Source of the DNA: Fulvivirga ligni
GTDB lineage: Bacteria; Bacteroidota; Bacteroidia; Cytophagales; Cyclobacteriaceae
Assembly: GCF_021389935.1 (NCBI RefSeq)
Contig: NZ_CP089979.1
Location: 2,523,001 to 2,587,000 of the forward strand
Direction: 5' to 3'
Length of the DNA: 64,000 nt
In this document: piece by piece, positions 61,572 to 64,000 of the stretch
How the letters are laid out: the number at the start of each line of letters is the position of its first letter
Numbering within the stretch: the stretch's first letter is position 1
Program-made: the position numbers and the translations under genes
The notes under the pieces: model-generated
Told to the model about the DNA's origin: nothing
The model's input: the letters and a program-made list of their open reading frames with translations, nothing else
The model's database searches: none

Positions 61572-62336
61572 ATGGAATTAGTTAAAACACCCACAAGATC
61601 AGATTATGTCAAAGGCTTGGAATTGGCAAGTCCAAATCGATTAGAGCAACTGCAGCTGAAAGCCGGTCAGTTAAACCTTAGTGAGGAGCCTGACTCTGCG
61701 GCAGTTGTAGCTGGAAGCACCATTTCATTTGTATCTGGCGTACCTGCTCAACTGCAGCAAGATGTAATGAATTCAGCTCTGTTAGCGCAGTTGGCCGCAA
61801 ATAAAGCTTATGACCGTGAAACACAAACGGTAAACTGGTATGATAAGTATAAAGAGGTATTAGAAAATGTTGGATGGATAATCCAGGATTTTAGCTTTAG
61901 TAGACAGGAGGCGCATGGCACCACTGTTGAAATGGATAAAGTAGTGCTGGATATTTTAGCTGCTGCCATTTCAGGAAATGAGCTTGCAGTGCTCAAGGCT
62001 ACAATTGATGCACTCAGAAATGCTGATCCAAATAGCAACCAGATTAAGCTTTTTGAAAATCATGGATCTTCCGGAGAAAGTGGTAATTTCCAAATGTCTA
62101 CAGCTAGGTTAAATGGTCAAGGGAGTATGGAAATGTCACTGGGGGCATTTTATTTTCATGCTAAAGAAAGTCAAACTAGATTCTTATTCTTTAGTTGGTC
62201 TACAAAGGACCTTAATCTCTATGCAGGTTCTCAAACTATAGTGCTGAATGAGGAAATATACGCTACTGTAAGAAATGCTATTACTGAGAAGTTAGGAGAC
62301 AAGGCTAAAACCTTTGTGGATTCTCTTGATATCTAA
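61572..62336 (+). CDS. Hypothetical cytoplasmic protein
   Basis: The ATG at 61572 (MELVKTPTRSDY) is chosen over the one at 61521, whose extra 17 residues look like translated leader; the product has 254 residues. It has no signal peptide or membrane segment. It begins with helices rich in Ala, Leu and Gln and ends in a beta-rich half (GNFQMSTARLNGQGSMEMSLGAFYFHA). I do not recognise a family. It is monocistronic with a terminator behind it. Confidence 0.75.
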   Translation: MELVKTPTRSDYVKGLELASPNRLEQLQLKAGQLNLSEEPDSAAVVAGSTISFVSGVPAQLQQDVMNSALLAQLAANKAYDRETQTVNWYDKYKEVLENVGWIIQDFSFSRQEAHGTTVEMDKVVLDILAAAISGNELAVLKATIDALRNADPNSNQIKLFENHGSSGESGNFQMSTARLNGQGSMEMSLGAFYFHAKESQTRFLFFSWSTKDLNLYAGSQTIVLNEEIYATVRNAITEKLGDKAKTFVDSLDI

Positions 62337-62352
62337 TCCAAAATGAAATAGA

Positions 62353-62377
62353 AAAGGTCTCCAATTTGGAGGCCTTT
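62353..62377 (+). terminator. Hairpin terminator
   Basis: The arms aaaggtctcc and ggaggccttt around an aattt-type loop follow the stop codon by 17 bp. The T-run is short, so efficiency is uncertain. Confidence 0.6.
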
Positions 62378-62500
62378 CTATATAATTTAATTTAAAATAT
62401 ATTTTATAATAATTATCATTTTTTTTATATATATTAAATAATGGTTCTGATGAGCCATGAGTACTATACTATGTTCAACCTTCAATAAAACCTAAATCCT

Positions 62501-63370
62501 ATGAAAAAATCAATTTTACTATCAGTTCTATTACTATTTGCCGTGATTTCTTCTTATGGTCAAATTATTAATGTTACAGGCGGTCCTGGTCGTGTAAATA
62601 ACAATACTGTTATTAAGGGCCAACCGTTTACGGCTACCGTTACGGGGTTGAACGGCACACCACAGAAATGGTCTGTAGGTATTGGTACCATAAACGGCCA
62701 ATTAATCTACAGCACGTCGAGTACAACCGTTTCTAATGCCATAGTTGACCGTACCTTAACGGGAAATACTGCTCTTATATCAGTTGGTGCAACTAATGGA
62801 AGAGGTGTAGCCAGGTATTTAACTGTTCAGGATCCACCTACACCGTGTTTGTCGCAAGTAAGGTTTCTATCAGCAGAAGATTGCTCAATAGTAGCGGCCA
62901 TTTTAACGCCTGTGCCAGATGGTGCTACAGGTTATAGTTGGACAGTTACACCTTCCATACCTTTTACTAACTATGGAAATTATATACAACTGAGAAATTT
63001 AAATCCTTTTAGCACCTACAATGTGTCCATAACGGTTACTGGAGGCACATGTAATGGAGCTACATTTAGGGGAACCTATAGAACAGGAGATTGCAATGGT
63101 TTTGAAGAACCATTTGGGCAGGAGGATGAAATGACTTTATTTCCTAACCCAGTAGATAACAAACAGCTTAATGTGTTACTTAATCCGAATTCGGGTAAAT
63201 ATCAAATTGAGGTAATGGATGAGTCTGGGAATATTCTTAAAGGCATACCAATGAGCTCTGAAGATAATATTGCCACATTCGACCTTCAATCACTTAAATC
63301 GGGTACCTACTACTTAAAATATATAAGTGGTAGTGGTAAGGAAGAGGTGAAACGTTTTGTATTAGAATGA
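62501..63370 (+). CDS. Small secreted protein with T9SS sorting domain
   Basis: 289 residues. The first 20 are a signal peptide (MKKSILLSVLLLFAVISSYG). The middle contains a PKD/fibronectin-like pattern with two Cys-containing segments. The last 70 residues form a type IX sorting domain (LFPNPVDNKQL, SLKSGTYYLKY). Its function beyond secretion is unknown. It is followed by a strong bidirectional terminator. Confidence 0.85.
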   Translation: MKKSILLSVLLLFAVISSYGQIINVTGGPGRVNNNTVIKGQPFTATVTGLNGTPQKWSVGIGTINGQLIYSTSSTTVSNAIVDRTLTGNTALISVGATNGRGVARYLTVQDPPTPCLSQVRFLSAEDCSIVAAILTPVPDGATGYSWTVTPSIPFTNYGNYIQLRNLNPFSTYNVSITVTGGTCNGATFRGTYRTGDCNGFEEPFGQEDEMTLFPNPVDNKQLNVLLNPNSGKYQIEVMDESGNILKGIPMSSEDNIATFDLQSLKSGTYYLKYISGSGKEEVKRFVLE

Positions 63371-63387
63371 TACTTTAAAACATAATT

Positions 63388-63421
63388 AAGAAGGTCTCAA
63401 TCCGCGGGTTGAGACCTTCTT
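63388..63421. terminator. Bidirectional terminator between convergent genes
   Basis: The arms aagaaggtctcaa and ttgagaccttctt form a 13-bp stem with a tccgcggg-type loop, between two converging stops. The flanking A- and T-rich tails suit both directions. Confidence 0.85.
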
Positions 63422-63425
63422 ATTA

Positions 63426-64000
63426 TTATAAGAATGAACTGATACCAGTTATATCCCTACCTACAATCAGTGAATTTACTTCCTTGGTTCCTTCATAGGT
63501 GTAAATAGCTTCAGCATCGGCAACAAACCTTGCTATGTCATGCTCTAATAATATACCATTGCCTCCGAAAATTTCTCTTGCTTTACCTACAATTTCACGT
63601 GTATGGCGGCTGCAGGCTACTTTCGCAAGGGATGCCTGTTCATCGGTCATAGTGCCTTCATCTTGTAATTTAGAAAGGTGGAAAGCCATACTCTGAATAG
63701 CTGTGAGGTCAGTGAGCATTTCTACTAACAGATCTTGAATGAGCTGAAAGGCACCGATCGGTTTGCCAAATTGATATCGCTTGTGCGAATAATCAAGAGC
63801 CAATTCATAGGCACCGCGGGCACAACCTACTGCCTGCCAGGCAACGCCAGCACGAGTGGCTTTTAATACTTTGGCAGTGTCTTTAAAACTGTGACATTCC
63901 TGAAGTCTGTTTTCTTCGGTAATTTCACAATCTGTTAGCGTGATAATGGCATTTTGAACTGTACGAAGGGCCATTTTGTCTTTTTGCTTCTCTGCTTTAA
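63426..64000 (-). CDS. Acyl-CoA dehydrogenase, glutaryl-CoA-like, N-terminal part outside window
   Basis: The frame remains open through the right edge beyond the apparent ATG at 63974 (upstream residues KAEKQKDK), so about 190 C-terminal residues are seen. Family features are RYQFGKPIGAFQLIQDLL, the FAD-binding IFGGNGILLEHDI, and EAIYTYEGTKEV, whose Glu is the catalytic base position in glutaryl-CoA dehydrogenases. Ending GRDITGISSFL also fits that subgroup. A role in amino-acid or fatty-acid degradation is expected. Confidence 0.9.
   Translation of the reverse strand, partial: KAEKQKDKMALRTVQNAIITLTDCEITEENRLQECHSFKDTAKVLKATRAGVAWQAVGCARGAYELALDYSHKRYQFGKPIGAFQLIQDLLVEMLTDLTAIQSMAFHLSKLQDEGTMTDEQASLAKVACSRHTREIVGKAREIFGGNGILLEHDIARFVADAEAIYTYEGTKEVNSLIVGRDITGISSFL

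Noticed and set aside
42000-64000. Transposase or integrase gene explaining the repeats or an island boundary
   Set aside because: No reading frame with transposase or recombinase features was found in the window.

Overview
The window looks like a chromosomal segment of a Bacteroidota bacterium, most likely of the order Cytophagales (a Fulvivirga-like genome would fit, but the genus is a guess). The reasons are low-GC coding DNA without strong Shine-Dalgarno sites, two proteins with C-terminal type IX secretion (Por) sorting domains, many SPII lipoproteins, thrombospondin type-3-like calcium repeats and a TAnnTTTG-type promoter element.

Region 1 (1-42007) is a giant nonribosomal peptide synthetase (NRPS) locus, open at the left edge. 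Three synthetase genes on the + strand carry 4, 3 and 6 adenylation (A) modules, 13 in the window. The first protein is cut by the left edge inside or just before its first A domain. The second and third begin with TubC-type docking domains, and the first two end in short hydrophobic C-tails that probably bind them. The third ends in a thioesterase. An Asp/Glu-family amino-acid racemase and a type II thioesterase follow with short gaps. No epimerization domain is visible. Codes read by eye against GrsA suggest, in gene order: unknown, Gln/Glu-like x3, Thr, Thr, unknown, basic or Lys-like, Leu, Z, basic or Lys-like, Z', Z'. The Leu call matches a known code exactly and the Thr calls match at 9 and 8 of 10 positions; the others are weak. 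Both the first and third genes contain nearly identical tandem modules of about 3.1 kb, and the third is a clear mosaic in which A-domain cores have been exchanged inside a constant frame.

Region 2 (42008-42800) holds a tRNA-3'-end-like fragment with a strong hairpin terminator, then greB and its terminator. This is a plausible right boundary of the biosynthetic island.

Region 3 (42900-51310) encodes surface and envelope proteins: a 1.6-kb-residue secreted protein with TSP3-like repeats and a T9SS tail, a cadherin/LamG-like lipoprotein, a small membrane protein and a thioredoxin-fold lipoprotein.

Region 4 (51436-55388) is an AraC regulator divergent from three oxidoreductases (a quinone-oxidoreductase-type enzyme and two aldo/keto reductases), with a short inverted-repeat element between the reductases. 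It is followed by 1.3 kb of noncoding repeats (three copies of a 270-bp unit with nested hairpins).

Region 5 (56690-59684) is a DNA-alkylation-repair cluster: an AraC-Ogt fusion, a coupled 2OG-Fe(II) oxygenase, a stand-alone Ada metal-binding domain and an AlkB protein. A 0.33-kb tandem duplication has left a truncated copy of the Ada-domain gene.

Region 6 (59691-64000) contains a lipoprotein of unknown function, an unrecognised cytoplasmic protein, a small T9SS-secreted protein and, at the right edge, an acyl-CoA dehydrogenase cut by the window.
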